A stretch of DNA of 64,000 nucleotides, taken from contig NZ_JAWHTC010000005.1 of the NCBI RefSeq assembly GCF_032586155.1, positions 310,001 through 374,000 of the forward strand, read 5' to 3'. A program made the position numbers and the translations under genes. Source of the DNA: JAWHTC01 sp032586155. GTDB lineage: Bacteria > Pseudomonadota > Alphaproteobacteria > Rhodobacterales > Rhodobacteraceae. Under the pieces are notes generated by a model. That model saw only the letters and a program-made list of their open reading frames with translations, did no database searches and was not told where the DNA came from. Every line of letters begins with the position of its first letter. The stretch's first letter is position 1. This document shows positions 43,209 through 51,378 of the stretch, piece by piece.

Positions 43209-43714
43209 CAGAACCACCGCTGAGGTTGTTGTGCATAGGCAATATAAAGCGGATGGCGCGGGTGACCAGCCTTGGTGAGGCCGAGGTGATAGATCGGCTG
43301 GCCGGTCTGGCGCAACAGAGCTTCGACCGTAGCGCCACGGTCCCGATGTTCACCATGAGCGCCCCAACCGGCGATGATCTGATCGGCCCAGGGGCAGGCC
43401 TCGGCAATCATGGTATCATTTTGCGGGCCTACAGGGTCAGTGGCGGCGCGCATCTTTTTTGGGTCAGTTTCGCGCCAGGCGAAAATGTTGGTCACGCGGA
43501 AGGCCCCGAAACCCAGCGTGCGGGCGCGGCGCTCGCAACGCTCGACCGTGGGGTCGTTCTGGACCTCGGTCGCCCTGGAGGGGTTGAGCATGATGAAAAG
43601 CGCGCGTTTACCGTCCGGGTCCCAGGTGCGGGTCAGGCTGTAGCGAAACCGCTCGCAGGGGGAGTAGACCGCGGTTGAAGGGGCGTCGCCCTTGATATGT
43701 GTCCGGGTGATCAT
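43208..43714 (-). CDS. DUF1643 domain protein
   Basis: A 168-residue cytoplasmic protein matching DUF1643: YSPCERFRYSLTRTWDPDGKRALFIMLNPSRATEVQNDPTV near the N-terminus, then GFGAFRVTNIFAWRETDP and a C-terminal HLGLTKAGHPRHPLYI. The MLNPS-x-A and NDPT elements are the family signature. The function is not established. The start overlaps the hemC stop by 4 bases, and its stop overlaps the following gene, so it is translated in series with hemC. Confidence 0.88.
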   Translation of the reverse strand: MITRTHIKGDAPSTAVYSPCERFRYSLTRTWDPDGKRALFIMLNPSRATEVQNDPTVERCERRARTLGFGAFRVTNIFAWRETDPKKMRAATDPVGPQNDTMIAEACPWADQIIAGWGAHGEHRDRGATVEALLRQTGQPIYHLGLTKAGHPRHPLYIAYAQQPQRWF

Positions 43715-44670
43715 GCCCGCCAGTCGAAGAACCCTTCACCCGCCTGCGCCAGAAGACGCGCAGCCATGGCGCGGCCCATTTCGGCACCGTCGGCAACACT
43801 GCCGGCAACCTCGTCGTTCAGGCATTCGCTGCCATCGGGGCGCAGGATCTCGCCACGCAGGCGCAAAGTATCACCGTCCAACTCGGCCAGGCCCGCGATC
43901 GGAGTTTCGCAAGACCCATCGAGCGCGGACAGGAAAGCGCGTTCTGCGGCGAGGCGTTCGCCCGTCTGGCGGTCGTGAATCGCGGCGAGCAAGTCGGCGA
44001 CGCGGTGGTCGTTTTCACGGCGTTCGATGCCAATGGCACCCTGGGCCACGGCAGGCAGCATGTCTTCGGGGGCGATGGGCGTGGCGGGCACGTCATCGCG
44101 GCCCAGTCGCTTGAGACCGGCCATGGCGAGGAAGGTGCAGCTTGCCACGCCGTCATCAAGTTTCTTCAGTCGGGTTTGCACATTGCCGCGGAATTCGACC
44201 ACCTGCAGGTCGGGGCGTTTCACCAACAGTTGCGCCCGGCGACGCAGGCTGGAGGTTCCGACAACCGCGCCTTGCGGCAGGTCCGCAAGACCGTTTACGG
44301 AGGGGGACACGAAGGCATCACGCACATCTTCGCGCGGCAGGTAGCAATCGAGCAGCAGGCCAGCGGGCTGATCTACCGGCATGTCCTTCATCGAATGCAC
44401 CGCGATATCGATCCCGCCCGACAGCAGCTGTTCCTCGATCTCCTTGGTAAAGAGTCCTTTGCCGCCGATTTCTTTCAACGGGCGGTCCTTGGCGATCAAG
44501 GCCGCGTCGTCGCCGGTGGTCTTGATCACCATGATCTCGAACGCGCTTTCGGGCAGGTCGAACGCTCGGCCAAGCCGCGCGCGGGTTTCGTGGGCTTGCG
44601 CCAACGCCAGCGGCGAACCGCGGGTTCCGATTTTCAGGGGCGAGGCGGGGGCTGGCAGTGCATGTGTCAT
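43711..44670 (-). CDS. hemC: hydroxymethylbilane synthase (porphobilinogen deaminase)
   Basis: A 319-residue enzyme joining four porphobilinogens into hydroxymethylbilane, the common precursor of haem and cobalamin. KIGTRGSPLALAQA, VIKTTGD, GGKGLFTKEIEEQLL and GIDIAVHSMKDMP with the active Asp-type loop are typical. The dipyrromethane cofactor Cys is in LDGSCETPIAGLA. It lies about 270 bases from the WYL regulator on the opposite strand, with hemE 1 kb beyond; hemF is at 48.6 kb, so three haem genes fall in 6 kb. Confidence 0.97.
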   Translation of the reverse strand: MTHALPAPASPLKIGTRGSPLALAQAHETRARLGRAFDLPESAFEIMVIKTTGDDAALIAKDRPLKEIGGKGLFTKEIEEQLLSGGIDIAVHSMKDMPVDQPAGLLLDCYLPREDVRDAFVSPSVNGLADLPQGAVVGTSSLRRRAQLLVKRPDLQVVEFRGNVQTRLKKLDDGVASCTFLAMAGLKRLGRDDVPATPIAPEDMLPAVAQGAIGIERRENDHRVADLLAAIHDRQTGERLAAERAFLSALDGSCETPIAGLAELDGDTLRLRGEILRPDGSECLNDEVAGSVADGAEMGRAMAARLLAQAGEGFFDWRA

Positions 44671-44679
44671 GCCACCGCT

Positions 44680-44835
44680 TTAGTCCTGCCGCTTGCCTCT
44701 TTCAAGCACCTGTGACGTGGCAGCCTGACGCTTGCGCCCCTGCCAGCGGCGGCGTTCAGGCGTGCCGGCCCGACCATGGCCGCTCCAACGGCCCAGTCCA
44801 AGGCGCATCATGGTGATCTGATCGTAGTAGGCCAT
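44680..44835 (-). CDS. small basic protein upstream of hemC
   Basis: A 51-residue, very basic protein starting at the ATG at 44835 (MAYYDQITMMRLGLGRWSGH), with GGAG about 10 bases upstream on the minus strand. It is Arg/Lys/Gly rich (RAGTPERRRWQGRKRQ) and would bind nucleic acid or a membrane surface by charge alone. It ends 9 bases before the hemC start and could be co-transcribed with it. No family is recognised; the composition could also be a GC-rich chance ORF. Confidence 0.45.
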   Translation of the reverse strand: MAYYDQITMMRLGLGRWSGHGRAGTPERRRWQGRKRQAATSQVLERGKRQD

Positions 44836-44873
44836 CCGTCTTCTCCTTCGTGTTTGGCCCAATAAAAACAGAT

Positions 44874-44920
44874 CCCTCCTGACACCCTGTTGTCAGGAGG
44901 GCGTGCTAGAGTGTCAGGAG
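44874..44920. promoter_or_regulatory. candidate operator of the WYL/YafY-type regulator
   Basis: CCCTCCTGACA-CCCTGT-TGTCAGGAGGG (44874-44901) is a perfect 11+11 inverted repeat, and a third copy of TGTCAGGAG follows at 44912-44920 in direct orientation. The block ends 16 bases before the regulator ATG, over its expected promoter and ribosome site, so autorepression is likely. Confidence 0.65.
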
Positions 44921-44936
44921 TGATAAAGGATTTTTT

Positions 44937-45641
44937 ATGCCCCGTTCCGACCGCCTGTTTGAATTGATCCAGTTGCTGCGCGCCGCCCGGGGTCCCAGCA
45001 CCGCCGATGTGTTGGCCGAGGAGCTGGAAGTATCACCGCGCACGATCTATCGCGACATTGCCGCGTTGCAGGCGATGCGGGTGCCGGTCGAAGGGGCGGC
45101 GGGGCTGGGATATGTTCTGCGTGGCGGCTATGATCTGCCACCGCTGAATTTCGACGCGGAAGAGGCCGAGGCGCTGCGTGTGGGCCTGTCGATGCTGGCA
45201 CGGACCGGGGACAGCGCCTTGCAGCGTGCCGCCAAACGGGTCTGTGCCAAGGTCGATGCGTTGCATGGCCCAGCGGATTGGCTTTACGTGGCGCCATGGG
45301 GGGCACCGACGGATGATCCGGATCAGGGCTGTGTTTCGATCGCGCGGTTGCGACAGGCGATCCGGGACGAGGAAAAACTGGTGCTGCGCTATCAGGACGA
45401 GATGGGCGAGATGAGCAGCCGCACGGTGCGGCCGATCGTGGTGATCTACCACCTCAACTGCACCATGCTGGCAGCATGGTGTGAGTTGCGTGCCGGGTTC
45501 CGGCATTTTCGCACTGACCGGATCTTTGACTGTCGGTCTGGGGCGGGGCAGTTTGTCGGGCAGGGGTCTATGCTGCGCAAACTGTGGGCCGAACAGGAAA
45601 CCGTTGCGGCGGATACGCCGTTATCCGAGGCCGAGGCTTGA
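44937..45641 (+). CDS. WYL-domain transcriptional regulator (YafY family)
   Basis: A 234-residue regulator with an N-terminal HTH_11 domain (RLFELIQLLRAARGPSTADVLAEELEVSPRTIYRDIAAL) and a C-terminal WYL domain (EEKLVLRYQDEMGEMSSRTVRP...TMLAAWCELRAGFRHFR). The WYL triad itself is altered (T-M-L here), as in many YafY regulators. WYL domains sense ligands or nucleic acids. It is divergent from hemC and 50 bases upstream of hemE, with a strong palindrome before its start. Whether it controls the haem genes is unknown. Confidence 0.9.
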   Translation: MPRSDRLFELIQLLRAARGPSTADVLAEELEVSPRTIYRDIAALQAMRVPVEGAAGLGYVLRGGYDLPPLNFDAEEAEALRVGLSMLARTGDSALQRAAKRVCAKVDALHGPADWLYVAPWGAPTDDPDQGCVSIARLRQAIRDEEKLVLRYQDEMGEMSSRTVRPIVVIYHLNCTMLAAWCELRAGFRHFRTDRIFDCRSGAGQFVGQGSMLRKLWAEQETVAADTPLSEAEA

Positions 45642-45691
45642 CATCCAGCGCGTGGGAAGAGACGTACCTTTTGAACAGGAAAGGACGTCAC

Positions 45692-46732
45692 ATGGCCGAG
45701 CAGAAAAAGATTCTCCGCGCATTGGCAGGCGAAACGCTGTCGACGCCGCCGATCTGGATGATGCGGCAGGCGGGGCGGTATTTGCCGGAATATCGTGCCA
45801 CGCGGGCGCAGGCGGGGGATTTCCTGTCGCTGTGCTACAACCCGGAACTGGCCGCTGAAGTGACCTTGCAGCCGATCCGCCGCTACGGATTCGACGCGGC
45901 GATCCTGTTTGCCGATATCCTGCTGGTGCCCCAGGCGCTGGGCGCGGATCTGTGGTTTGTCACCGGCGAAGGGCCGCGGTTGTCGACAATCACGCAGCAG
46001 GCGGATTTCGATAAGCTGAAACCGGTCAGTGATATTCACGAGGTGCTGAACCCGGTGTACGAAACCGTGCGCATCCTGAGCCGCGAATTGCCATCTGAAA
46101 CCACACTGATCGGTTTTGCCGGGGCGCCGTGGACCGTGGCGACCTACATGATTGCCGGGCGCGGCACGCCGGACCAGGGGCCGGCGCATGCGCTCAAGGA
46201 CGAAAACCGGCCGTTGTTCGAGGCCGTGCTGGAGCGGATCACCGAGGCGACGATTGATTATCTGTCGATGCAGATCGAGGCGGGCGCGGAATGCGTCAAG
46301 CTGTTCGACAGCTGGGCGGGGTCGCTGAAGGGTGAGGATTTCACCAAATACGCGCTGGAACCGGCGAAACGGATTATTGCGGCGCTGAAAGCACGCCATC
46401 CCGGCATTCCGATCATCGCATTCCCGCGCGAAGCGGGTGATGGCTATATCGGGTTTGCCAAGGCGACTGGCGCGGATTGCGTGGCGCTGGACAATTCTGT
46501 GACGCCGGAATGGGCGGCGGCCAATGTGCAGGTCGATGGCTGTGTGCAGGGCAACCTGGCGTCTTCGCATATGGTGACGGGTGGGCAGGCGCTGGTGGAT
46601 GAGACCCGCCACATCGTCGAGGCGTTTTCCAAAGGCCCGCATATCTTCAACCTCGGCCACGGCATCACGCCGGATGCGGACCCGGAGAATGTGCAGCTGA
46701 TGATTGATACGGTGCGAGAAAACCGCACGTAA
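45692..46732 (+). CDS. hemE: uroporphyrinogen decarboxylase
   Basis: A 346-residue enzyme converting uroporphyrinogen III to coproporphyrinogen III. The N-terminal signature PPIWMMRQAGRYLPEYRATRA, the second signature GFAGAPWTVATYMIAG and FADILLVPQALGADL with the conserved Asp are present; the C-terminal NLGHGITPDADPENV is also canonical. The start at ATG 45692 has AGGA upstream; the frame to 45584 overlaps the WYL gene and is unsupported. It follows the regulator by 50 bases and may be co-transcribed with it. Confidence 0.97.
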   Translation: MAEQKKILRALAGETLSTPPIWMMRQAGRYLPEYRATRAQAGDFLSLCYNPELAAEVTLQPIRRYGFDAAILFADILLVPQALGADLWFVTGEGPRLSTITQQADFDKLKPVSDIHEVLNPVYETVRILSRELPSETTLIGFAGAPWTVATYMIAGRGTPDQGPAHALKDENRPLFEAVLERITEATIDYLSMQIEAGAECVKLFDSWAGSLKGEDFTKYALEPAKRIIAALKARHPGIPIIAFPREAGDGYIGFAKATGADCVALDNSVTPEWAAANVQVDGCVQGNLASSHMVTGGQALVDETRHIVEAFSKGPHIFNLGHGITPDADPENVQLMIDTVRENRT

Positions 46733-46765
46733 GCCAGTCCTTCACCTTTCACTCCTGATTCCCAA

Positions 46766-46809
46766 CCTTGCGCCTGCGCAAGGCGTGTTCGCGTGGGTTA
46801 CGGTATAAT
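46766..46809 (+). promoter_or_regulatory. hairpin and perfect -10 hexamer before the small exported protein
   Basis: CCTTGCGC-CT-GCGCAAGG (46766-46783) is a perfect 8+8 palindrome that could end hemE transcription (no U-run). It is followed by a perfect TATAAT at 46804-46809, 36 bases before the next gene's ATG. No good -35 hexamer is found at the right distance. Confidence 0.4.
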
Positions 46810-46844
46810 CCTGATGCGGGCAGGTCAGGGAAAAGGAGGGTAAA

Positions 46845-47285
46845 ATGACGTATCGTACCGTTCTTACAGCCCTTGTTGCGGGGCTTATGGCCACAGCCGC
46901 GTGGGCCGATCAGGTTCGGTTGCCGCCATCGGTGGGCGCGACTCCGATTGAGATCCCCGGGGCGGCCATCGTAGGTGGTATCGGCACCGGGCGCACGAGC
47001 GCGACGCCGATTGAAATTCCGGGGGCGGCGCGGCCTAATCCGCAGCTTTCTGGTGTTCAGCCTTTGCCGATGCCCGGTGCCAGTCTGACGCAGCTTGACC
47101 CACGCGCCAACCCCGGGCGGTTCAGCGTGCTTCCGGTGCCGTTGCCGCGCGTGACATCGACTGGCAAGATCGGGCGCTTCACCTATGCGATTCTGCCGGA
47201 TGGCACGATCTATGGCGACACGAACTTCGGCTACACGCGGTTTTCCAACATGAACGTCTACCAGGACTTCCTGCGTCAGCGTTGA
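46845..47285 (+). CDS. exported protein with repeated ATPIEIPGAA motif
   Basis: A 146-residue protein with a signal peptide (MTYRTVLTALVAGLMATAAWA). The mature part is rich in Pro, Gly and Ala: ATPIEIPGAA occurs twice (residues 32-41 and 53-62), and related LPMPGA and LPVPLP occur at 74-79 and about 96-101. A non-repeated C-terminal part follows (IGRFTYAILPDGTIYGDTNFGYTRFSNMN). No family is recognised. AAGGAGGG lies 6 bases before the ATG. It is convergent with an SDR gene, with only a 3-base gap. Confidence 0.75.
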   Translation: MTYRTVLTALVAGLMATAAWADQVRLPPSVGATPIEIPGAAIVGGIGTGRTSATPIEIPGAARPNPQLSGVQPLPMPGASLTQLDPRANPGRFSVLPVPLPRVTSTGKIGRFTYAILPDGTIYGDTNFGYTRFSNMNVYQDFLRQR

Positions 47286-47288
47286 CCT

Positions 47289-48035
47289 TCAGTTCCGAAG
47301 CGCGGGCAGGCCGACGCCGGTGCTGTCGAAGCCACCGTCCGAGGCGATCACCTGACCGGTGACGTAGGACGCCTTGTCCGAGCACAGGAACATGATCACC
47401 TCGGCGATCTCGCCCTCGCTGCCATAGCGGTTGAGCGGGATCGCGTCGTGATAGGCGTCGATGATCTCTTGCGTGTGCACGGCCATCGCGAGTTTGGTGC
47501 GCACCGGGCCGGGGCAGACGCAATTGGCGCGCACGCCCCATTCGCCGAGTTCCGCCGCCTGTTGCTTGGTCAACTGGATCACTGCGGCTTTGGAGGTGCC
47601 ATATGCCACCCTAAGGGTCGAGGCGCGCAATCCGCTGATCGAGCCGATATTGACGATTGATCCCTTGGCGGATTTCAGCATGTCGGCGCAGGCCTGGCTG
47701 GTCAGGAAGATACCATCGAGGTTGGTCTCCATCACCCTGCGCCACATGGTGAAGTCGCAATCCGCCATCGGTCCGAACTCGGCCACACCGGCGTTATTGA
47801 CCAGCGCGTCGAGCTGCCCATAGGTGTTGGAGACCTGGTCGACCATGGAGGCAACCTGATCCGGTTGGCTTACATCGCAGACAATGGGCAGGGCGTTTTC
47901 CAGCCCGTCGCTGGCTTTGGCCAATTCCGGAGCGTCGCGATCGATCATGGCAACGTGCCAGCCCTGAGCCAACATCAGCTTGGTGGTGGCAAGGCCAATG
48001 CCGCGGGCGGCGCCAGTGACGATGGCAATTTTCAT
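47289..48035 (-). CDS. short-chain dehydrogenase/reductase
   Basis: A 248-residue classical SDR. The cofactor motif TGAARGIG is at about residues 8-15, NNAG near 84, the catalytic Ser in NIGSISG, and the Tyr/Lys pair in YGTSK. ID...D at the end of beta-2 (AMIDRD) suggests NAD rather than NADP. The start at ATG 48035 has GGGGAGAG upstream; the frame to 48065 is not needed. Substrate unknown. It follows the small gene next to hemF by 13 bases. Confidence 0.9.
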   Translation of the reverse strand: MKIAIVTGAARGIGLATTKLMLAQGWHVAMIDRDAPELAKASDGLENALPIVCDVSQPDQVASMVDQVSNTYGQLDALVNNAGVAEFGPMADCDFTMWRRVMETNLDGIFLTSQACADMLKSAKGSIVNIGSISGLRASTLRVAYGTSKAAVIQLTKQQAAELGEWGVRANCVCPGPVRTKLAMAVHTQEIIDAYHDAIPLNRYGSEGEIAEVIMFLCSDKASYVTGQVIASDGGFDSTGVGLPALRN

Positions 48036-48048
48036 GAGAGTCTCTCCC

Positions 48049-48576
48049 CTAGATGAGCGGGTCATATGCCCATTGCAGAAGTCCCTGCCGTTGTCGCGGG
48101 CGGCAGAAGATATCGCCCGGATTGCAGTTTTTTCGTATCTGCGCAGCGTGCCGGGCGAAAGCGCGCCAGCGTTTGATTTGTTTTGCGTCGACGCCTGCGT
48201 CGCGGCGACCGAGGTAATAGCGGCAATACCATTGGAACCAGCCGCGCGGGTCGTCGCCGATGATCCAGCCCTTGTCGCGCCAAATCGACAGGGGTTGGCG
48301 GCTTTTGACGCCGAAATAGTTCAGTGCGGAATCGGGCGTAGACGAGAGTTTGGCGTTGGTGAACCAGTCCTCGGGCAGTTCATCTGTGCAATCGGTGCAA
48401 TACTTGCCCTCGAACACGCCCATTTCCAGCATCTCACGCGGGGTGTGATGCGGTGTGAAACCGGGATCGAAATCCTGACCGGCCGGCGCGGCCAGGGAAT
48501 AGGTATAGTCGCGCTGCATCCGGTCATTGACTGTGATGACCTGTCCCGGGTGATACACGGCTTCGATCACACCCAT
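48049..48576 (-). CDS. conserved protein of unknown function overlapping hemF
   Basis: A 175-residue cytoplasmic protein, rich in aromatic residues: YHPGQVITVNDRMQRDYTYSLAAPAGQDFDPGFTPHHTPREMLEMGVFEGKYCTDC, then WRDKGWIIGDDPRGWFQWYCRYYLGRR. The C-terminus ends near WAYDPLI. It fits a widely distributed family that I cannot name and that is often found alone or beside haem genes. The CTDCTDE segment could bind a metal. Its start overlaps the end of hemF by 10 bases, so the two are co-translated. Confidence 0.75.
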   Translation of the reverse strand: MGVIEAVYHPGQVITVNDRMQRDYTYSLAAPAGQDFDPGFTPHHTPREMLEMGVFEGKYCTDCTDELPEDWFTNAKLSSTPDSALNYFGVKSRQPLSIWRDKGWIIGDDPRGWFQWYCRYYLGRRDAGVDAKQIKRWRAFARHAAQIRKNCNPGDIFCRPRQRQGLLQWAYDPLI

Positions 48577-49460
48577 TTGGCCAGCGGCGGCAAGCTCATC
48601 AATACGGCGTTGGCGTCATGGCCGGTTTCAAGGCCGAACTTGGTGCCCCGATCATAGACCAGGTTGTATTCGGCATAGAGACCCCGGTGGATCAGTTGCG
48701 CGTCTTTGTCGGCGTCATCCCACGGCGTGGTCATGCGCTTTTCAGTGATCGGAACGAAGGCGGGCAGGAAGGCGCGGCCAACGTCCTGAATGAAGGCGAA
48801 ATCACCCTCCCAGTCGCCGGTGTTGTGGTCATCGAGGAAGATGCCGCCAACGCCACGGGCACGGCCCCGGTGCGGGACATAGAAGTATTCATCGGCCCAG
48901 GATTTGAACCGCGAGTAGTAGGTTTCGTCGTGACGATCGCAATGGGTCTTTTGCGTAAAGTGGAAATGCGCCGTGTCGTCATCATATTCGATACAGGGGT
49001 TCAAGTCCGACCCGCCGCCGAACCACCAGCCATGCGGTGTCCAGAACATGCGGGTGTTCATGTGCACGGCCGGGGAATGCGGGTTCTGCATGTGGGCAAC
49101 TAGGCTGATGCCGCTGGCCCAGAAGCGCGGATCGTCCTTCATTCCGGGCATTCCCTTGCGTGCCATCATCGCGGCCTGTGCCCGTTCGCCGAGGTTGCCG
49201 TAGACGGTGGAGACGTTGACGCCGACTTTTTCGAACACGCGGCCACCGCGCATCACGCTCATCAGCCCACCGCCTGCATCCGAACCGTCGTCGCTGGCGC
49301 GTTTGGTTTCGGTCACTTCGAACCGACCCGGTTCGTTGTCGGCCATGGGGCCATCTACGAGCTTGTCCTCAAGCCCCGCGAAGGCGGCGACAATATCGTC
49401 GCGCAGCTGACGGAACCATGCGCTGGCGCGGTCTTTTTCGATTTGCATGTCCTGGGTCAT
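48567..49460 (-). CDS. hemF: oxygen-dependent coproporphyrinogen III oxidase
   Basis: A 297-residue HemF that oxidatively decarboxylates coproporphyrinogen III to protoporphyrinogen IX with O2. HPHSPAVHMNTRMF-type substrate loop (PHSPAVHMNTRMFW), WWFGGGSDLNPCI, YVPHRGRARGVGGIFLDD and the C-terminal RGLYAEYNLVYDRGTKFGLETGHDANAVLMSLPP are the family signatures. Start at ATG 49460 (MTQDMQIEK); an internal ATG follows four codons later. It implies aerobic haem synthesis and agrees with hemC and hemE nearby. Confidence 0.97.
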   Translation of the reverse strand: MTQDMQIEKDRASAWFRQLRDDIVAAFAGLEDKLVDGPMADNEPGRFEVTETKRASDDGSDAGGGLMSVMRGGRVFEKVGVNVSTVYGNLGERAQAAMMARKGMPGMKDDPRFWASGISLVAHMQNPHSPAVHMNTRMFWTPHGWWFGGGSDLNPCIEYDDDTAHFHFTQKTHCDRHDETYYSRFKSWADEYFYVPHRGRARGVGGIFLDDHNTGDWEGDFAFIQDVGRAFLPAFVPITEKRMTTPWDDADKDAQLIHRGLYAEYNLVYDRGTKFGLETGHDANAVLMSLPPLAKWV

Positions 49461-49507
49461 CTGTCGCGTCTTTCCTTGGTTGTCCTGTCGTTCATCAATG
49501 CGCTGGT

Positions 49508-50308
49508 TCAGTGAGCGGGGGCCGATACCGGGTCCAGCAGCGTGCGCCCGCCATCCACCACCAGTACCTGGCCGGTCATGAAGCCCGATCCGTCCGAGGC
49601 CAAAAACTGCATGGTTTCGGCCAGCTCCGAGGCGCTGGCGATGCGGCCCAAAGGCGTGCCGGATTCGATCACGTGGCGGTAATCGGGATGGGCCTTGAGC
49701 CGTTCCTGCATGCTTGCGCTCATCACCGAACCCATGGCGACGGCGTTCACTCGAATGCGTTCGTCTGCCAGCGTGACCGCCAGTGAACGCGTCATCTGTT
49801 CCAGCGCGGCGTTCGAGATCGACACCGCCATCAGGTCCGGGTGGGCCCGGGTCGACAGGATCGAGCTGAGATTGATGATTGATCCGACGGGGCCTTCTTC
49901 CTGCCCTTCGGCCTGTTTGATCATCCGCTTGGCAACCATCTGGGACAGGCGCAGCGACGTCATCAGGTTCTGGTTCAACAATTCGACAACCGCATCATCA
50001 TCGGGATTGAGCGCGTCCGAATACACCACCTGTCGCGAGGCATTAACCAGCACGTCAACACGGTCGAAGGCGTCGATCGTGGCCGACAGAAGGTTGGCCA
50101 GCGTCAGCTTTTCACGCAGGTCGCCGGTGAAGCATTGAATCGCGCTGCCATCGTCCTTGTCCATGACTTCGCGGGCGAGCCCGTCCTCGTCCATGTCGGC
50201 GCACATCACGTTGGCGCCCTTGTCGGCGAAATGGCGGGCAATCGCGCGCCCAACGCCGTTGGCCGCGCCGGTGACAATCGCGGTTTTGCCGGTAATCGAA
50301 AGCGTCAT
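49508..50308 (-). CDS. SDR-fold protein lacking the catalytic Tyr and Lys
   Basis: A 266-residue short-chain dehydrogenase homologue. The cofactor motif is kept (TGAANGVG) and the catalytic Ser is at 148-149, but the YxxxK pair is V162-SIS-N166, and the NNAG motif reads NASR (89-92). The remaining fold, through RVNAVAMGSV and a C-terminal GQVLVVDGG, is normal. The missing Tyr and Lys would remove proton transfer, so the protein may bind nucleotide without classical SDR chemistry. It stands alone between hemF and the rsmC-like gene. Confidence 0.88.
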   Translation of the reverse strand: MTLSITGKTAIVTGAANGVGRAIARHFADKGANVMCADMDEDGLAREVMDKDDGSAIQCFTGDLREKLTLANLLSATIDAFDRVDVLVNASRQVVYSDALNPDDDAVVELLNQNLMTSLRLSQMVAKRMIKQAEGQEEGPVGSIINLSSILSTRAHPDLMAVSISNAALEQMTRSLAVTLADERIRVNAVAMGSVMSASMQERLKAHPDYRHVIESGTPLGRIASASELAETMQFLASDGSGFMTGQVLVVDGGRTLLDPVSAPAH

Positions 50309-50351
50309 GGGACACCCCTGGTCATGATTCTGAAGGTGAGGTTATGCCAAA

Positions 50352-51356
50352 TCAGCGATTTGGGCGAGGCTGGGCAACGCGCGATGGGCGAGATGCGGCA
50401 AAAAGTTTGAACCGGTTGTCGCTGGGCAGTTCTTCAACCTCGCGGAAACTCTCACGCAGGGCGGCCTCGTAGGGCAGGTGCCGGTTGGCGACCATGTAGA
50501 GCCGGCCCGAGGGGGAAAGGTTCCGCGCCGCATTGCGGATGAAATCGCGGCCCAGCTCGGGCACGCCCTTGCGGCCCTCGTGGAAGGGAGGGTTCATGAT
50601 GACCGCATCGAGCGGCTTTTCGGATTTCCAGCTGGTGGCATCGGCCCAGTGAAAGTGGGCGCGCGGATCGGTGATGTTTATGCGGGCGCAGTCCAGCGCG
50701 GCATTGTCGGCCTCGACCAAGTCGAGCGTGTCGATACCCGGATGTTTGAGAATCTCCGCGGACAAGTAGCCCCAGCCAGCACCGAAATCCGCCACCCGGC
50801 CCTTCAATCGGTCGGGCAGGGCCGCCGCCAAAAGCCGCGAGGCCGGGTCGATCCCGTCGGCCGAAAAGACACCGGCCACGGTGGTGAACCCGTCGACGAT
50901 CTGTTTCGGTGCGCCACCTTCGGTCCAATCCTCGAAAACCCCATTGGCGGGTTGCGCGGTGAAGATCTTGCCGTGGGCTTTGGAATAGGGCTGGGAACAG
51001 GTTGTGCGTTTGCGCATTTCGCGCAACACGCTGTCGATCCCATCGGTTTTCTGGCCGTCGATGATGACGGCGTCCGACTTCTCCATCGCCCGGGCGATCA
51101 CGGCGCGCGCCTGTTTCTTGGCACGCGGCAGAAACACGATCGAGAGGGCGGCATGGTCAGGTGGGGTTTCCAACACGTCGAAGCCCGCGGCTTTGAGACG
51201 GTCGAACTGGGGCTTCTCCCGGCAGATCAGGCGCAGTCGTTCGCGGGGCAGCGGGGCAAGGTCGGTGACGGTAACCGGGCCAAACACGACAATCTCGCCG
51301 CTTTCCGGCAGGACGCCGCCGCCGCTTTCCAGAAGGTGGGTCAGTCGCAGGGTCAT
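50352..51356 (-). CDS. 16S rRNA G1207-type methyltransferase (RsmC-like)
   Basis: A 334-residue two-domain methyltransferase. The N-terminal domain is degenerate, and the C-terminal catalytic domain has the SAM motif VADFGAGWGYLSAEIL (about 187-202), DLVEADNAALDCARIN and the amino-group methylating motif NPPF (in VIMNPPFHEGRKG). This matches RsmC, which methylates G1207 in 16S rRNA; assignment to the exact base is by family. It ends with a basic, Pro/Arg-rich tail (SRVAQPRPNR). It precedes clpS by 23 bases on the minus strand. Confidence 0.85.
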   Translation of the reverse strand: MTLRLTHLLESGGGVLPESGEIVVFGPVTVTDLAPLPRERLRLICREKPQFDRLKAAGFDVLETPPDHAALSIVFLPRAKKQARAVIARAMEKSDAVIIDGQKTDGIDSVLREMRKRTTCSQPYSKAHGKIFTAQPANGVFEDWTEGGAPKQIVDGFTTVAGVFSADGIDPASRLLAAALPDRLKGRVADFGAGWGYLSAEILKHPGIDTLDLVEADNAALDCARINITDPRAHFHWADATSWKSEKPLDAVIMNPPFHEGRKGVPELGRDFIRNAARNLSPSGRLYMVANRHLPYEAALRESFREVEELPSDNRFKLFAASRPSRVAQPRPNR

Positions 51357-51378
51357 GAAAAGGCGGGCCGCAAAGCCC

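Noticed and set aside
45446..46660. 404-codon minus-strand frame opposite hemE
   Set aside because: Arg/His/Gln-rich shadow of a conserved gene.
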